Positions 20,705 through 31,750 of a stretch of 64,000 nt of DNA are shown here, piece by piece (within the stretch, counting starts at the first letter, position 1; the number at the start of each line of letters is the position of its first letter). Source of the stretch: Sporothrix humicola. Lineage: Eukaryota > Ascomycota > Sordariomycetes > Ophiostomatales > Ophiostomataceae. The stretch covers positions 62,001 through 126,000 of the forward strand of contig WNYE01000086.1 of NCBI GenBank assembly GCA_021396245.1, in the 5' to 3' direction. Below the pieces are notes generated by a model. That model ran no database searches and was not told the origin of the DNA. It saw only the letters and a program-made list of their open reading frames with translations. Position numbers and translations under genes: made by a program.

Positions 20705-22467
20705 ATGGACACCAAGGGCTCCGACAGCGGGGAGCACGTCGAAATGTCCCCCATCGACTCCCGCAACAACACGGGGATTGTCGACGCCGAAAAGCAGGTC
20801 CCGGCCGCCGGCACCAAGGAAGAAGAGCTCGTCGGCACGGCCGTGGCGGCGGCGGCGCGCCGCGACCTGCAGCCGCCGGCGTTTCTGATTGGGCTGTCGG
20901 CCGAGGAGCGCGAGGCGCTCGAGAAGAAGCTCAAGCGCAAGATTGACTTCCGGCTAATGCCCATGATCATCCTCATGTACATTCTCAACTACATTGACCG
21001 CAACAACATTTCGGCGGCGACGCTGGGCGGTCTCAAGGAGGACCTGCACCTGACGGGGCAGCAGTTTTCGGTGAGTCGTGGTGGTCATCCCGTTATTTGA
21101 TTTTGTTCCCATACTAATCAATGCCTTCAGACCGCCGTCAGTATTCTTTTTGTTGGGTAGGTTTTCAAAAGACAAGAAAAACGACACTCGCCGTTCACGA
21201 CTAACACCCATAGATACCTGTTGATGCAGATTCCGTCAAACCTGTTTCTTAACAAGACGGGTCGGCCTGCCATCTACCTTCCGACATGTGTATGTCCTCC
21301 TCCTTGACCAGAATGATTTCGTGACATCCAACGCTGACCTCGTAGATGATCATCTGGGGCGTCATCTCGGGCGCCACGGCGGGCTGCAAAAACGCCGGCC
21401 ACCTGTACGCCGTCCGCTTCTTCCTCGGTTTCGTCGAGGCCGCCTACTTCCCCGGCTGCCTGTACTACCTGAGCTGTTGGTACACGCGCAAGGAGCTCGG
21501 TTTCCGCACGTCGATCCTGTACTCGGGCGCTCTGATCTCGGGCGCCTTTTCCGGTCTTATTGCGGCCGGCGTTGTCGGCGGCATGGACCACGCCCGGGGC
21601 CTGCGCGCATGGCGCTGGCTCTTCATCATCGAGGGCGCCGCGACGGTCGTGATTGCCGCCGCCGCGTTCTTCATCCTGCCCAACTTCCCGCGCACAACCA
21701 TGTGGCTCACGGAAGAAGAGCGCCAGCTCGCCGCTTGGCGTTTGGAAGAAGACATTGGCGACGACGACTGGATCGACTCCAAGCACCAGACGTTCTGGCA
21801 GGGCGCCAAGATGGCCTTTGAGGACGTCAAGACCTATGTCCTCATGGTCCTGCTCTTCTGCATTGTGGCCAGCGGCAGCATCACCAACTTCTTCCCCATT
21901 GTCGTCCAGACGCTGGGCAAGGGCAACGTCGAGACCTTGTTGCTGTCGGCGCCGCCCTATGTCCTGGCCGTCATCTCCACCTACTGCAACGCCCTCCACG
22001 CCGACAAGACCGGCGAGCGCTTCTGGCACATTGTCCTGCCGCTCTGCGTCGCCATCATCGCCTACATTATCGGCATCTCGACCACCGCCATTGCTCCGCG
22101 CTATGTGGCCATGATGCTCGTCGTGCCGGGTGTGTACACGGGCTATGTCGTGGCCCTGTCGTGGATCAGCAACACCATGCCGCGCCCGCCGGCCAAGCGC
22201 GCCGCCGCCCTCGCGTTCATCAACGCCGTTTCCAACACCAGCAGCATCTATGCCAGCTACATGTTTGACGCCAGCTTCAAGCCCAAATACACCATTGCGT
22301 TCAGCGTCAACATGACGACGGCCATCATCGCCATCATCACCGCCGCCGTCCTGCGGTTCATGCTCGTGCGCCTCAACAAGAAGCTCGACAACGGCGAGTA
22401 TGTCAAGGGCGCGATCAATGCGGTGCCGGGCGCCGCTGCCGATCACGGCTTCCGGTTCAACATTTAG
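20705..22467 (+). CDS. MFS transporter, anion:cation symporter (Dal5/allantoate permease-like) family
   Basis: Four exons: 20705-21070, 21131-21156, 21214-21289 and 21346-22467. Introns of 60, 57 and 56 nt have GTGAGT, GTAGGT and GTATGT donors and CAG/TAG acceptors. Phases join cleanly to 529 residues; the exon 2/3 junction gives FVGYLLMQIPSNL. A ~75-residue acidic cytosolic N-terminus precedes KLKRKIDFRLMPMIILMYIL and NYIDRNNISAA, the hallmark first helix and loop of the fungal ACS family. Further family motifs are RFFLGFVEAAYFPGCLYYLS, SCWYTRKELGFRTSI, GLRAWRWLFIIEG and LPNFPRTTMWLTEEE. About twelve helices span the plasma membrane. Relatives carry allantoate, nicotinate, pantothenate, biotin or dipeptides, and the substrate cannot be assigned here. 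Confidence 0.9.
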
Positions 22468-22823
22468 GGAGGGGCGTGCTGGAGGTCATGTCGGTCGGGT
22501 TTTGGACGTTTGGTTCGACTGTGTTGTTGTGTTGGCTACGATACCATGATGTTTGATTTTGATTTGATTTGGTGAGGTGAAGAGTGGGTGCCGAATAGGG
22601 GCACCGGGACTGCGGACCTACAGGACCGGCAGCTACGGAGGAGAGCTCCTTCCCGTTTGAATAAATAAAATAAATGCCATCACATGCTTGTCTCGTCGTT
22701 CTTGCCATCTTTTTTTTTTTCGTCGTAGGAGTCTATCGCTCCTTCCCAACCACGCTTGGTTGTTTTCGACTTGTTGACCGACGCTTGGCATACAAAAGAA
22801 AAGGCACGTCTCGCTTGGCTTGC

Positions 22824-22860
22824 CAACTGCCCCAAACTGCCCCAACTGCCTCAAACTGCC
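22824..22860. repeat. Four imperfect copies of AACTGCCCC(A)
   Basis: A short direct tandem repeat with units of 9-10 bases. It is non-coding. Confidence 0.7.
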
Positions 22861-25362
22861 AATGGGCAAGAGGGCAAATGGGGCCCCCAGAATCTGTGCT
22901 GTCCCAAATAGGAAGGCCCCGAGGGGCATCGTGACCGTACTTGTACACTTGCTCCGGCAGCCCACGATAATGGGCGTCTGCCCCCACGCCAAAGGGAGAA
23001 AGGCCGGGACAACAGACCAATGTCTCGTGACCGCTTTTCGCTTTTCGTTTTTCTCTTTTCAGTGAGGGTGGTGACGGTGACGCCCGTCGACGAGCCGGTC
23101 TGGAGAGACCAAGACTACGAGTCGAGTTCCACGCAGACAGAGAGTTGCGTTGCATGCATGTCAGATAGTAGCGTTGCGTTGCGTTTTGCGGCGTCGAGAT
23201 GGAGACAAAAGGCAAGAGAACAAAAAGGGCAGAAGACCAAAGAAAGCAGACTGCAAAGCACAGACGACTGGAAAAAGAAGGGCCGCAGGGCAGAGGATGA
23301 AACTTGTTTCCCTACGATCCTTCGCGTAGTATTTTGTGTTTTCCCTCTTTCCTCTCTCTCGCTCCCTTGCGGGTGCGTTGCATCGTCGTCGGCCGTCTTT
23401 CTCGGCAGTGTCGACTTTTATTCGTCGAATTACCAGAGGGAGGGGACAGAGAGGACAGAGACGAGAGAGCAGCCCACCATTAAGCTCGGTTGTTCATTGA
23501 CATGAAGCTTTATCTAATCTTGACCGATTCTGTGAGGGTGTATTGCGACGTATTACGGCGGCCTCTGTGCTCCTACTGTGTACTTTTTCTTCTTGCCCTT
23601 TTCTCCTTTTGACGTTGCAATTTCTGATATCTCTCCAGTCCCGCAAAACAGAGTTTTTCCTCATGTCTATTCAATTTCTCTCTTTTCCCCCAACTCCAAA
23701 TGGCAGGACCACACACGACACATGTAAAATCCCCCCCAAAGACACTCTGAAATGACTTTGTGTTTCGATAGTGCCATGCAGGTGTCCATCGGTGTCCCGT
23801 TAGAGCTATTGGAGCTCTTAGACTCGTCTCAAAGTCTCCAAAGAGGATCCATCGAGCTTTGCTATGGAGTGCTGGTGAGAAGACCCATATCAGGCACTCA
23901 GACGAGTGGGCGGGTAATAATGGGATAACGCCATCGCGTGGGAAATGGGCAGGGTCCATGCACTGTCTGTTCCGATTTTCTGCCATTCGCCAGTCCGCAA
24001 TCCTAATCCGATACGGACCGTTCTTGTCCTCATAGGGTCGTCATATCCTGTCCTTGCAAGACACACGGTCCCTGTCCCTGTGCAGAATTCTCAAGTAGAA
24101 CAACTGCTATGTCGTGTCAACGAGGCGTTCTTGAGTACATTTCTTCGAGTACATACTTGTACTACAAACTGCATCGACTCGCAGCGGTAGAACACGATGC
24201 AGCCGCCCGCAGATGCCACGCGTGGCGCGCGCACAAGGCACAAGGATTGCTTGTCTCTCGGTCCCGCACTATGAAAACACCGAGGAGGACGATCATGAAG
24301 ACACAAAATACAACGGAACGGCCAAAGACCAAAAGAACAAGGAAACATGGCGCGAAACGAATGAACAAGAGTCGAAAACCAAGACCAATGAAGCTCGCCG
24401 TAGACTTGCATGTGGGTCCCCGTCGGACGACCCGAATCGCACTCGGCGAAATCGAAATCACTGTTAAGAGTTTTCCTCAGTGTTGGTCTGCGCCACCAAT
24501 CACAGCGCAGCAGGTTTGTGTTTGATTTTACGTATCGATTACCGCAAATTTGTATGAAGGGATACTTGCGGCCTTCAGTGGACATACCCTGTAAGTACCC
24601 CTGTAGCCGCCCACGCATCCTTTGCTGCTCCCCATTTCTCCCTCTTTTCTCCTCTCGTTTTACTTCCTGTCCCCTCTCTTTTCTCCTCTCTCCCCACCGC
24701 CATGAACTCTGACGATCCATGGCGGCCCATTACGGCCTTGTGCAGACCCATCGTGGCCTTGCCGGGTGAGAGGTTTCTTTACACGAGTTTCTGTTCGTCA
24801 GTCTGTCGTCGGTTCGTGTCGTGTCTTTCTTTATCCAACGGCTTGAGCACGGCTTTTGATATTTGTTTTTCTTTAAAAAAAATCTCCCTCCGTTTCCCGC
24901 ATTGAGCCCTGTCTGGCTGTTCCCCGCCATTACGTCGTTGTACATGACTAGCTCCAGGGTACGACGTATTTCTCGAGATTTTTTCTGTTGAAACAATGTT
25001 TTCTTTGTCAAAGCTGAGAGAGAAAGTCAATTGCCGCTCGGTTGCCGCTTATTTGACTGTTGTCTCCTTCCCTGTCTGTTTGTATCTTTCCCTGCTTGTC
25101 CTGCCTGCTCTGCACTTTCCTCGTGTCTGCCATGGCGCGTATGTTCCCCCTAAAAGTCGGTCAGTCCCAAAGAGGCAACTGTGCCCCTTGGTCGGTCTTG
25201 GAAAGTGTGTTGATCACTGTACGGAGTGTGTACTTTCCTTTTTCCTTTCTCAAAGATGCTCTTTCCATACGAGTTGTATCTTACCGTTCTTGCCTGTTTC
25301 TGTCTGAACGAGGTAGTTCCTTCCGTTGGAACGAGTCAGACTCGACAAGGAAAGATGCAAGA

Positions 25363-25395
25363 GCAGAATGCGGAATGCAGAATGCAAGATGCAGA
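25363..25395. repeat. Imperfect tandem repeat around AATGC(A/G)GA
   Basis: Four diverged copies of an 8-base unit in non-coding DNA. Confidence 0.6.
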
Positions 25396-25639
25396 TGTAG
25401 GAAAGAGCGCAGGACAAAAAATACAGAAAACAGAAGGCGCGACATACTCGCAAAACATCGACGATCGCCGCCCCTTGTCAGTTGCCCCGACACGGCGTCC
25501 TCGCTCATCTTCAGTCATTGAAAGTCATAGCACTGGTCTTGCACCTCGAGATGCTTCAGTGTCGACAGGCTGGCTGTCAGGCTGTTCAGCCTTCCATGTC
25601 TTATTCTCTCAGGCTCTCCCCATGTACATTGCATTTCCA

Positions 25640-25860
25640 TTGTCCTTCCTTGCCGTGTCCTCGCCGTCGTCTCTCCACACGACCCTCTTTTGTCTCCTCT
25701 TTCGCCTTGCGTTGTTGCCAGTTCGCTTTCCATCGCTTCTTCTCGACAGTACCATCTTCTTTCTTCTCACCTTTCCCACCCCTTCTCTCCATCTCCTCCA
25801 TCTTTTGCCTCCCCTCGCTCCCCTCTCCTCCACCGCTTCCGCTCTCTCCACCTATCCCCT
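25640..25860 (+). promoter_or_regulatory. Pyrimidine-rich tract resembling a gene leader
   Basis: Plus-strand C/T-rich DNA like that ahead of the annotated genes here. It ends just before ATG 25867, which is the main reason to consider the small frame there. Confidence 0.3.
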
Positions 25861-25866
25861 GCATAC

Positions 25867-26052
25867 ATGGCCCTTCGAGTGGACCCTCAACGCCCGACCG
25901 GCGCGGCGAACGGCGTCGGCGACGGACGCGGCCCCTCTTTTTCAGTGCGCCTTCAGTTCCCAGTTTTCCAGGTACATACAGGCCTTGAGGCCCCTCTTCG
26001 GCGGAAGAGGATCTGTGCATGCCGCTTGTGCCAGCTGTTTTTGACTTTTTGA
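25867..26052 (+). CDS. Possible small gene, 61 codons, or first exon
   Basis: ATG 25867 follows a 200-base pyrimidine tract and opens a GC-rich stretch (MALRVDPQRPTGAANGVGDG, then GPSFSVRLQFPVFQ) in otherwise AT-rich DNA. At 25973 the sequence CAG-GTACAT could be a splice donor. Without splicing the frame ends at TGA 26050-26052 after a Cys-rich end (CACRLCQLF). I do not recognise it and could not find a matching second exon. It may be a short peptide, a decayed gene or chance. Confidence 0.25.
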   Translation: MALRVDPQRPTGAANGVGDGRGPSFSVRLQFPVFQVHTGLEAPLRRKRICACRLCQLFLTF

Positions 26053-26300
26053 CTTTTTTTGCGTTCTTTTTCTTCTTTCGTTCTTCGGGTGTTCTTTACT
26101 CTGCATATCCTCTATTTACGGATAAACTTTCTACATAGACAAAGTAGTTGCAGCCGAGGGTCTCACTAAAGTGTACATTGATACTTGTCAAAGTATCTCA
26201 CCGTTGAAGACTGAGGAGACGCCTGTTGTAGTCCACCTCGTATGCAAGTCTACTTCCCAGTTTTTAGACGTGACATTCCCCAGTTTTAAGGAGGTTGTAT

Positions 26301-26327
26301 TGAAATCTCTGAAATCTCTGAAATCTT
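26301..26327. repeat. Three copies of TGAAATCTC/T
   Basis: A 9-base unit, nearly perfect and non-coding. Confidence 0.7.
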
Positions 26328-28138
26328 TAGCAGAATCTTTTTTTCCTCAGATATTGATGATCGGTATTCCAATATGACCGAGATGCATTCTACTTTTATT
26401 TTTCCGTCTTCTCGTCTCGACTTTTCGTTCTCCACAACATAAGGCGTGTCTGGCCGAGACTGGGCTTGTAAAGAGGAGCCGGCAGTCGTTGAGTAGTCTC
26501 AACTGCCCATAGTCTAACAGGCCTGGCAAAGCCTTCTTCAGCCTTTGGCGCCTTGGGAGGAGCTTGAAAAGTCGAAAGGGCTGCAGCTACAGGGCTTGTT
26601 TTTTTTCTTGGACCTGGCTGGACCGAGGATAGGCCAGACGAGATGGGTGGTCTTCAGTGTCCCGTTTTAATTTAGAGCCTTGGCTGGAGACAGGCTACTG
26701 TGTAGAAGGCAGTTGGAAAGGAACGAAGAAACAGAAAAGAAGGAAATTTTGGAGAAAGCCAAGAATCACAAGCAACGGCAGCGACGACGGCAACTACTGA
26801 CTACTTACAGTTGAGTCCTCTGTAAAAGAGAGTACATCGAGTGCAAGCGAGAACGAGCCTTAATGTATTGCTGATAGACTGCCTGTATTTATTCTACTTT
26901 TCTCTTCTAGAAGAAATGAAAGAGAAAATAGTGTGCCAGCAGCCTGACAAGATAAAGGATAAAGGGTAAAAGAGACAAGATCGAGATAATCTTGGGCCGA
27001 GTACGAGTACGTCAGTGTGCGTCGTAAGGAACAAGGAGACGGAGTACCCCGACAATGTCACTCTTTTTTGTCTTGCTTTATTTTCCTTTCCCTTCCCTGC
27101 TTTGTACCTTTCTTGCCCCAACTAAACCCAATTCCTTGACCGTGGGCATCAATACAGAGTTGGAGAAGAGGCAAGACAAGAGAAAAGAAAAGATAAAGCA
27201 AGACAATGAAAAAGATCGGATCTCGTCCAGTGACGTCCACTGTCCCCCGCCTTCGTCTTTCTGTCCGCCATTCCTTTTCTTTTGTCTTGCATGTGGTATC
27301 TAATGTGGTATCTTACTGTCGTACCATTCCCCCAATCGAATGCAATCCCACAACAACGGGATTCCTCCAGTCTTTTCCTCTTTCTTCGTTCTTTTCTTTT
27401 TTCTTGCATCTCTCTCTCCATTCCTCCCTTTCTTCGGCTTCCCTGCCTTGCCTGCCCAGTCGTTCTTGTCGTCTCCTCATCTCTGTTCTCTCATAGGTCC
27501 ACAAGGCAAGTAGTCCCAAAGTAAGAGGCAAGGTCCCTGAAAGAAGCAACCTACCGGCGATGAAAGACGAAAAGACAAGCTACCAGCGACCAAAGGGAAA
27601 AAAAGTCCACTCGCAAAGAAACAAGTCCACTCTCTCAGAGAAAGACCACAAAAAACCCACTCGCCCGTTTGTCCCACTAAGCCTTTTTGCCTTACTGGAT
27701 TTGGTCCACAGGAGGAGTGGCCTCCCACTAGAAAAAAAAGCATGGGGGCGTAGGCCAATGTACTCCAAACGAGTGATCCTACTACGACGTATGATGTCGT
27801 TTGGAGACCCCCCCTCCATGGCGACCCTTTCTCTTTTTTGTACGTCGTACCGTACACAGTAGACCTGCATTTTTTGGAGCTTGTTCGGCACTAGGACTAC
27901 TTTGTAGTTGGCTTGTTTGACCCGTAATACGCCAGTGCTATCTCATATCTTTTATGAAGCTCCTCTCTGTATGTCGTAGTCTACAGTGCTCTCTCTTTTG
28001 CCTCGATATTATTCGTTTATTTCTTGTCTGGCAGGTTTTGGTAACATTTTTTAAAATTATTTTCTCTGTAGTTTTCAGGAACGCCTCTTGTTTTTGTGTC
28101 TCCCATTCATAAAGCTCACACCTTCCCCCCCAAAGCTT

Positions 28139-28272
28139 CCTTCTTGTACCTTTTTCCTTTTTCTCTCCTCTCTCTTTCCTTTCCCTTCCTTTCCTCTCTT
28201 TTTTTTCTTCTCTTCTCTTCTCTTTTCCTCCTTTTCTTTTTTTCTTTTCTCTCCTTCTCTTCTCCATTCATT
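28139..28272 (+). promoter_or_regulatory. Polypyrimidine tract upstream of the APC permease
   Basis: About 130 bases of almost pure C/T on the coding strand, 180 bases before the start codon. Such CT tracts are common in fungal core promoters and leaders. Confidence 0.45.
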
Positions 28273-28450
28273 CTTTAAATTACCAACCCCTCGTGGTATT
28301 TGTTTACACCCCCTTTCGGTTTCCACGTGCTTGTCCTCTTCACGCAAGGTCATGCAAGCAAGGCTCCTCAGCCCTCTCCCTCCCCTCTCTCCGGCTCACG
28401 ATTCATAAACGACCCCACCAGTAACATCTTTTTGTTTACACTCTTTCAAC

Positions 28451-30130
28451 ATGGCCGACTATCCTCAGCACGAGGCCCCGCAGGTGGCCAGCCCGCCGGC
28501 CAAGCCCGACATTCTCGGCAACAGCAGCGGCGACGATACCGACGACAAGGCGCTGGCAGAGATGGGCTATGTCCCCGTGTTCCAGCGCCACTTTAGCATG
28601 TGGTCGTGCTTCAGTTTCGCCTTGTCGATCTCGGGCCTGTTTGGCACGGTCATGACCACGTTCTCGTACCCTTTGTACGCGGGCGGCGCGGCGTCGGCGA
28701 TCTGGTGTTGGCTGATTGCGGGCATTGGCGCGCTGTGCCTGGCCCTGTCGATTGCGGAGATTGCGTCGGCGTACCCGACGTCGGGCGCCATGTATTTCAC
28801 GATCAAGTACCTGGCCCCCGAGAAGCACGTGCCGATGGTGGCGTGGATTGACGGGTGGCTGAACCTGATCGGCCAAATCTGCGGCAGCGCGTCGTCCGAG
28901 TACGGCGCCTCGCAGATGCTGCTGGCGGCGGTGTCGATCGGGTCCGATTTTACCTATTATCCGACGCAGGGCCACATTATCGCCGTCATGGCGGGCCTGT
29001 CCATTTTCCACGCGCTCATCAACAGCATGTCGACCAACTGGCTCAACAAGTTTGCCAAGACGTACGCCGTGTTCCACATTGGCGTGCTGGTGGCGGCGTG
29101 CATTTCGCTGCTGGTGATGCAAAAGGACAAGCACACGGCCAAGTATGCGTTTACCAATGTCGAGCCGACGAGCGGGTGGACCCCTCCGGGTTTTTCGTTC
29201 CTCTTCGGTTTCCTGTCCGTCGCCTGGACCATGACCGACTATGATGCGACGGCGCACATTGCCGAGGAGGCCAAGGACCCGGCGCGCGTCGTGCCCAAGG
29301 CCATTGCGCTGGCGCTGAGTTTCACGTACATTGTCGGCTGGCTGTTCAACATTGTGCTCGTCTTCTGCATGGGCGACCCGGCCGAGATCCTGGCCAGCCC
29401 CATTGGCCAGCCCGTCTCGCAGCTGTTTTACAATGTCATTGGCAAGTCCGGCGCCATCTTTTTCACCGTGGCCGCGTTCCTCATTATGAACTTTGTCTGC
29501 ATCACCGCCCTCCAGGCCGGCTCCCGCACCGTCTGGGCTTTCTCGCGCGACCAGATGCTGCCCGGCTCGAGCGTGTGGTACCGCATCTGGTCCAAGACCG
29601 ACACCCCCGTGCTCGCCGTCTGGCTCTACACGCTCATCTGCATCCTCATCAACTTGATTGGTCTCGGCTCGTATATTACCATCTCTGCCATTTTTAATGT
29701 CTGCGCCATCGCCCTCGACTGGTCCTACTGCATTCCTATTCTGTGCAAGCTGTTCTACGGCAAGTTCCAGCGCGGGCCCTGGCACCTGGGCCCCGCCAGC
29801 TTCTTTATTAACGCCTGGGCCTGCACCTGGACCACCTTTGTCTCGGTCATTTTCCTGTTCCCCACCGTTCGCCCTGTCGAGCCCGACAACATGAACTACG
29901 CCGTCGTCATTCTGGCGTTTGTTTTCCTGCTGGCCACCACCTACTGGTTTGTCGCCGGCCGCAAGTACTACACTGGGCCGCGCACCCACGCCCACGTCGA
30001 GGGCGGCGTCATTGTCCAGGCCGAGCGCCCCGAGGACGCCTCTGACCCGGAAAAGGCTGTGCGCAGAGCCGAGCTGGGCGACGAGGGCCTGCACCAGCGT
30101 CGTCCCGTCGAGCTGGCCGCTTCAGAGTAA
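28451..30130 (+). CDS. APC-superfamily permease, GABA/choline (ACT) type
   Basis: An intronless 559-codon gene, usual length for the fungal amino acid/choline transporter family (Uga4, Hnm1 and Tpo5 relatives). A short hydrophilic N-terminus is followed by GYVPVFQRHFSMWSCFSFAL and SISGLFGTVMTTFSYPLYAG, the conserved first helix region. Other family features are IAEIASAYPTSGAMYFT in the segment 2-3 region and SVAWTMTDYDATAHIAEEAK, the segment 6 to inner-loop signature. FSRDQMLPGSSVWYRI lies in the next cytosolic loop. About twelve helices are expected, with a hydrophilic C-tail (EGGVIVQAERPEDASDPEKA). It is probably a plasma-membrane importer of GABA, choline, polyamine or other amines; the substrate is not predictable. 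A full-length antisense frame reflects GC-rich third positions. It converges with the LysM gene. Confidence 0.9.
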   Translation: MADYPQHEAPQVASPPAKPDILGNSSGDDTDDKALAEMGYVPVFQRHFSMWSCFSFALSISGLFGTVMTTFSYPLYAGGAASAIWCWLIAGIGALCLALSIAEIASAYPTSGAMYFTIKYLAPEKHVPMVAWIDGWLNLIGQICGSASSEYGASQMLLAAVSIGSDFTYYPTQGHIIAVMAGLSIFHALINSMSTNWLNKFAKTYAVFHIGVLVAACISLLVMQKDKHTAKYAFTNVEPTSGWTPPGFSFLFGFLSVAWTMTDYDATAHIAEEAKDPARVVPKAIALALSFTYIVGWLFNIVLVFCMGDPAEILASPIGQPVSQLFYNVIGKSGAIFFTVAAFLIMNFVCITALQAGSRTVWAFSRDQMLPGSSVWYRIWSKTDTPVLAVWLYTLICILINLIGLGSYITISAIFNVCAIALDWSYCIPILCKLFYGKFQRGPWHLGPASFFINAWACTWTTFVSVIFLFPTVRPVEPDNMNYAVVILAFVFLLATTYWFVAGRKYYTGPRTHAHVEGGVIVQAERPEDASDPEKAVRRAELGDEGLHQRRPVELAASE

Positions 30131-30667
30131 ATATAAACAAACCACAAAACACGACACGAACGGCGATTCAACAGATGGAGAGTGGTGGAAGGAAAATGAC
30201 AGAAGGAAGGATTCAAAAAGGAGAAACGGAAAAGGTGCAGGAATGAGGGCGCTTGCACACCCTTGTGTCACAGAGATACCCCATTGATGCGCCTCTTGTT
30301 TACAGTTCAAATACCCCCTGCCACCTTATAGGTACAGATGCACAATCATCATATTTTGCCATTTCTGAGTCCATTCATGATGCTAATGTCGATGAAATAT
30401 GTCCCACGATCCGTTGTCACTTGTGCATATGAAGAGAGATTGTTTGACTGTTCGTCGTATTTGCTTTGCTTTGCACGCCAGCGTGCTGAGTGATATATAC
30501 ACGGAAGGAATAATTACAGAGGAAAACAGCCCAGGTCCAATGCCCCTTTTCAACGCCTTAGAAAACAATGTCCGAACCCTCCTAAACCCCATCGCTGCAA
30601 ATGACTAAAGACACAAGTAAACACAAAACACTGCTTGTCCTAGGAAAACCACCATTGACTACACCTC
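30131..30667. other. Convergent 3' flanks of permease and LysM genes
   Basis: An A-rich spacer where both transcripts should end. Only short frames occur. Confidence 0.6.
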
Positions 30668-31750
30668 TCAGTTGGAAACAGGGGCCAACAGATCCTGGCA
30701 CATGAAGTTCTCTGGGCACACAGCGTGGATGCCATCGCGGGGGCAAGTGCCGTTGGCAACACAGGCGACACACTCGTGGTGCTCTCCGCACCACTTGTGG
30801 CCATGGTCATGATGGTCATGATCATGATGGTGGTGGTCATGGCCGTGATGGTGGTGGTCATGGTGGTGATGGCCATGGTGATGGTGACCATGGTGGTGGT
30901 GATGCTTCTTCTCGCCACAGCCTTCACCGTCGCACTTGCCACCCTTGTGGTGATGATGGTGATGACCATGATGGTGGTGGTGACCATGATGATGACCATG
31001 GTGGTGGTGATGATGCTTCTTCTTCTGGCAGTCGCCATCGCATGTCATGCCGCCGTCCTCATCATCGTGGTGATGATGATGATGGTGGTGATGGGCAACG
31101 TCACGCTTTTCCGGAGTGTTGAGATCCGTCTCTGCCTCAGGGATGCAAAGGGTGTCACCAGTCTGCAAATCACACGAACCATTCAACCATGAGTTGGTCG
31201 ATTGCAGGTCCTCGACAGTGGTGTTGTAGACAGCAGCAATGTCCTCGCAGTTGTCACCATCCTCAACCACGTGCTTGGTCTGCGATGCCAGACAGTGATG
31301 TCCACATTTCTTGCAGGGCTTGGGAGTGCAGGTGGGATCAACAGTCACCGTCTGGACAGAGGTCTTGGTCACAGGACAGTACTTGGTGTCAGTCTTGGTG
31401 TGGTCAATGCACTTGGTCACCGTCCGGGAGCGGATCATGGTCGTTGTGCACATTCTTGTCTTGACAAAGGTCGTTGGATCTGGGACCTTGATTGTGCAAG
31501 TCTTGGTGACTGTGACGCACTCCTTGCAAATCTTGGTGACCGTGGGTTGTGGCTTCTCGCATTTGCCTCCATGACAGTGGCTCAGCTCAAGGCCAGCGTC
31601 ACCAAGACCAACGGGTTCTTGATTTGTGGCATCCCGTGGTGCAAGCTCGTCAGATGCAGCAGCAGTCGGAACAGCCTTGGCCCAGCCAAAGAGGCCTTCA
31701 GCATTGGCCAGAGCCAGACCGGAGCTCAGGAGAAGCACAGACGACTTCAT
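30668..31750 (-). CDS. Secreted LysM protein with histidine-rich metal-binding-like tail
   Basis: A 360-residue single-exon gene. I chose ATG 31750, which starts a good signal peptide (MKSSVLLLSSGLALANA). The frame is open to 31807 but without an ATG. Residues ~58-150 are Thr/Cys/Lys-rich with TVTK repeats and about a dozen cysteines. Residues 160-203 are one LysM domain (HVVEDGDNCEDIAAVYNTTV through GDTLCIPEAE), a chitin or peptidoglycan-binding fold; LysM effectors bind chitin fragments. Residues 219-326 hold nearly 60 histidines in runs of HHHHG, HHHHD and HDH, broken by small Cys islands (CDGDC, CDGEGC). This should bind Zn, Ni or Cu, which is inference. A Cys-rich end follows (CVACVANGTCPRDG). 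LysM, Cys-Thr region and poly-His in one secreted protein is unusual. Confidence 0.85.
   Translation of the reverse strand: MKSSVLLLSSGLALANAEGLFGWAKAVPTAAASDELAPRDATNQEPVGLGDAGLELSHCHGGKCEKPQPTVTKICKECVTVTKTCTIKVPDPTTFVKTRMCTTTMIRSRTVTKCIDHTKTDTKYCPVTKTSVQTVTVDPTCTPKPCKKCGHHCLASQTKHVVEDGDNCEDIAAVYNTTVEDLQSTNSWLNGSCDLQTGDTLCIPEAETDLNTPEKRDVAHHHHHHHHHDDEDGGMTCDGDCQKKKHHHHHHGHHHGHHHHHGHHHHHHKGGKCDGEGCGEKKHHHHHGHHHHGHHHHDHHHHGHDHHHHDHDHHDHGHKWCGEHHECVACVANGTCPRDGIHAVCPENFMCQDLLAPVSN
30794..31095. repeat. Trinucleotide-rich repeat encoding the poly-histidine tail
   Basis: Runs of ATG/GTG triplets (CAT/CAC on the coding strand) broken by GCC, ATC and similar. Mixed His codons suggest the tract is kept for its protein and is not a simple slipped microsatellite. 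Confidence 0.75.

Larger units (their letters stand above)
22468..28450. other. 6 kb gene-poor region
   Basis: The region lies between two transporter genes. It contains short tandem repeats (22824-22860, 25363-25395, 26301-26327), TACGGAGT motifs (25220, 27039), a possible small gene at 25867-26052 and a long pyrimidine tract before the permease. Other frames, including a 272-codon one through the CT tract at 25226-26044 and a 209-codon minus frame at 24091-24720, have no coding character I can recognise. Confidence 0.5.

Noticed and set aside
21274..22446. A 390-codon minus-strand frame over the MFS gene
   Set aside because: Same antisense artefact; the plus strand encodes a conserved transporter with proper introns.
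24091..24720. A 209-codon minus-strand frame
   Set aside because: Cys/Trp/Arg-rich composition typical of non-coding translation, and no leader or domain.
25226..26044. A 272-codon plus-strand frame
   Set aside because: It crosses a C/T-only tract giving Ser/Leu/Pro/Phe-rich nonsense, with no domain or codon pattern. Low-stop pyrimidine DNA explains it.
28436..30094. A 552-codon minus-strand frame spanning the APC permease
   Set aside because: It is exactly antisense to a clear permease. GC-rich third positions remove stops from the opposite strand, and its Arg/His/Gly-rich product has no recognisable feature.
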